Shown piece after piece: positions 52,359 to 53,690 of a DNA stretch of 53,690 nucleotides. The position numbers and the translations under genes are program-made. The number at the start of each line of letters is the position of its first letter. Within the stretch, counting starts at the first letter, position 1. The notes under the pieces were generated by a model. That model was not told where the DNA came from and searched no databases. It worked only from the letters and a program-made list of their open reading frames with translations. The stretch comes from Jiangellales bacterium (GTDB lineage: Bacteria; Actinomycetota; Actinomycetes; Jiangellales; Jiangellaceae): the NCBI GenBank assembly GCA_030447955.1, contig JAUJNY010000001.1, forward strand, positions 261,691 through 315,380, given 5' to 3'.

Positions 52359-53690
52359 CTACGGTTCCGCCAGGATGAGGCTGATCGCGTCGATGCGGTC
52401 ACGCTCGTCCAGGTAGATGTCGACAGCCCACCACTGCAGACAAGTGGTGATGCCTGACGGCTCGAGCGTAAGCCGACGATCCTGCTCGTAGCCCGGAAGA
52501 GCGGCCGTTCGTGCCCACGGACAGAACAGCTGCTTCCCCTCCGTGATGGACCAGAGCTCTGGGTCACGGCGCAAGCGGTCCAGGGCACTGAACGGGCCCG
52601 AATAGCCGGCGAAATGATCCCGGTGGATGACCCAGGCGGAGGGCTCCTCCAGTTGGCTCGGGGTCAGCATCTTTACCACCTCGCCACCGAGCCCGAGTCC
52701 CACGCGATCGCCGAAGGGAATCGCCCGCAACGTTTCAGGGCCAGGGGCGACCGCGAACGCGTGCAGGTTGCGCGCGAGCGGCCCCGCTGGCCCACTCAGT
52801 GGCTCGCCCGGTCCGGACACCGTGCGCGTAACGCTCGAGCCCTCGGGGACGATGCTGCCGAACGGAGGGTCCGAGGACAACACGACACCCGGGGACAGGC
52901 CAGCGCGGTACACAGTCACCTGTCGAACGTCGAGACCAGCGTTCTCCTCGAACGACGGGGTCCGGTCCGGCGCGCTTGGGGCCGGAACGGCCACGTAACC
53001 GGCGGGGATGTCCCGGACGGAGTCGAGGATCCGCCGGATGAGTTCTTGATTCGTTGAGACGACCCACATCGCGACATCGTGACCTGGCACAGTCACGACG
53101 CCGACAGCGAAGTCGTACGGTGGCTCGCCTGGCCCTTCGTCGTAGGGACCGATGTCGCTGCGGGTGATCTCAACCTCGCCCAAGTCGATCGTCGTCGTCG
53201 CGTTCTGCTCCCAACTGCGCGGCTCCCACGTACCGATCCGGCCGAAGTGCACGGACGAGACGTCGCGTGGTGGGACAAGACAGGTCCGAGTCCCGGTGCC
53301 TTCGAAAACGACGGTGTCTGCTAGAGGTGTCCCGCACCTGACGTTGTTGGTCCCCCAACTCTCCGGGACCGCGACGGCGACCGGTCCCATGCCAACCAGC
53401 CGGGTGCCCGGCGGGGTGACGAGACCATCGCGGGTCGAAGGTTTCGTGGCGATCGGCATCGTGGTTGGTGTGGCGGTGGGTCCCACCGGCGCTTGTGCCA
53501 GGTCGGAGACGAGCACCGACCCCACTGCGACGACGCCGACCGCTGCGGCGGCACCAAGCACGGTGGCTGCGCGGCTACGTCGTCGCGACTGTCTCCCCCG
53601 ACGTACGAGCTCCTCCGCCGGAGGCGTGCTGACGGTCAGCCCGGACACGGCAGAGCGCAGCAGGTGTCTGGTCCGGTCGTCGCTCAGCAT
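52359..53690 (-). CDS. Membrane-anchored protein with PASTA-like segment, starts at window edge
   Basis: 443 residues if ATG 53690 is the start; the gene could extend further out of the window. N-terminus is cytosolic and basic (EELVRRGRQSRRRSRAATVL), then one membrane helix (about residues 42-63) and a large outer domain with four or more cysteines. VYRAGLSPGVVLSSDPPFGS then IVPEGSSVTRTVSG looks like part of a PASTA domain. The layout recalls anti-sigma or sensor proteins encoded with an ECF sigma factor, but no such partner is visible here. Confidence 0.65.
   Translation of the reverse strand: MLSDDRTRHLLRSAVSGLTVSTPPAEELVRRGRQSRRRSRAATVLGAAAAVGVVAVGSVLVSDLAQAPVGPTATPTTMPIATKPSTRDGLVTPPGTRLVGMGPVAVAVPESWGTNNVRCGTPLADTVVFEGTGTRTCLVPPRDVSSVHFGRIGTWEPRSWEQNATTTIDLGEVEITRSDIGPYDEGPGEPPYDFAVGVVTVPGHDVAMWVVSTNQELIRRILDSVRDIPAGYVAVPAPSAPDRTPSFEENAGLDVRQVTVYRAGLSPGVVLSSDPPFGSIVPEGSSVTRTVSGPGEPLSGPAGPLARNLHAFAVAPGPETLRAIPFGDRVGLGLGGEVVKMLTPSQLEEPSAWVIHRDHFAGYSGPFSALDRLRRDPELWSITEGKQLFCPWARTAALPGYEQDRRLTLEPSGITTCLQWWAVDIYLDERDRIDAISLILAEP

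Noticed and set aside
1..53690. CRISPR arrays, rRNA genes, riboswitches
   Set aside because: No regularly spaced direct repeats, no rRNA-like segments and no conserved riboswitch core were found by reading.

Overview
This window is GC-rich chromosomal DNA from an actinomycete (Actinomycetota). The evidence is the gene order tad pilus genes / DEAH helicase / bldG / hppA / topA / tmk / holB, which matches the Streptomyces bldG-topA neighbourhood as I remember it, plus a mycothiol-dependent formaldehyde dehydrogenase, many GTG starts and 4-base start/stop overlaps. Genus and species cannot be assigned from the sequence alone.

Layout. 1-2068: end of a Flp/Tad pilus operon (TadC, pilin-like, two TadE-like proteins). 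2072-5013: DEAH helicase divergent from the anti-sigma antagonist bldG. 5014-6840: a disturbed stretch with a reductase-like gene, a broken chloramphenicol-phosphotransferase-like gene and a transposase remnant. 7014-19199: housekeeping block (H+-pyrophosphatase, lipoprotein, topoisomerase I, MFS transporter, thymidylate kinase, DNA polymerase III delta', mycothiol-dependent formaldehyde detoxification pair, secreted peptidase). 19278-29892: tRNA-Thr(CGT) and a ~10.5 kb integrated island. It holds a tyrosine integrase, an IS481-type element inserted into the tRNA-proximal att site, a tape-measure fragment, a Fic protein, an AbrB/PIN toxin-antitoxin pair, an interrupted HEPN-like gene, a broken two-domain Cys-rich protein, an RTX-type remnant and a strange mosaic block. 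30434-38059: five-gene glycosyltransferase/ABC transporter/phosphotransferase operon. 38232-52337: a large [NiFe]-hydrogenase locus of the actinobacterial high-affinity type (hhyS, hhyL). 52359-53690: a membrane-anchored protein with a PASTA-like segment.

The most interesting part is the hydrogenase locus. Around hhySL it carries four different CooC/MinD-type ATPases (three with a CxC metal-binding motif), five small single-helix membrane proteins in two sets on either side, a genuine and a degenerate hydrogenase-maturation peptidase, a BirA-like protein with a degraded ligase motif, a NifU-type scaffold, HypC, a TPR protein, a PadR regulator and several unknown proteins. My inference is a dedicated maturation and membrane-attachment apparatus for an atmospheric-type H2-oxidising enzyme.

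Several genes, including core ones (hppA, hhyS), are broken by what look like single missing or extra bases. Together with the interleaved mosaic at about 29.03-29.83 kb, this suggests that part of the degeneracy is sequencing or assembly error, so pseudogene calls here should be read with care.
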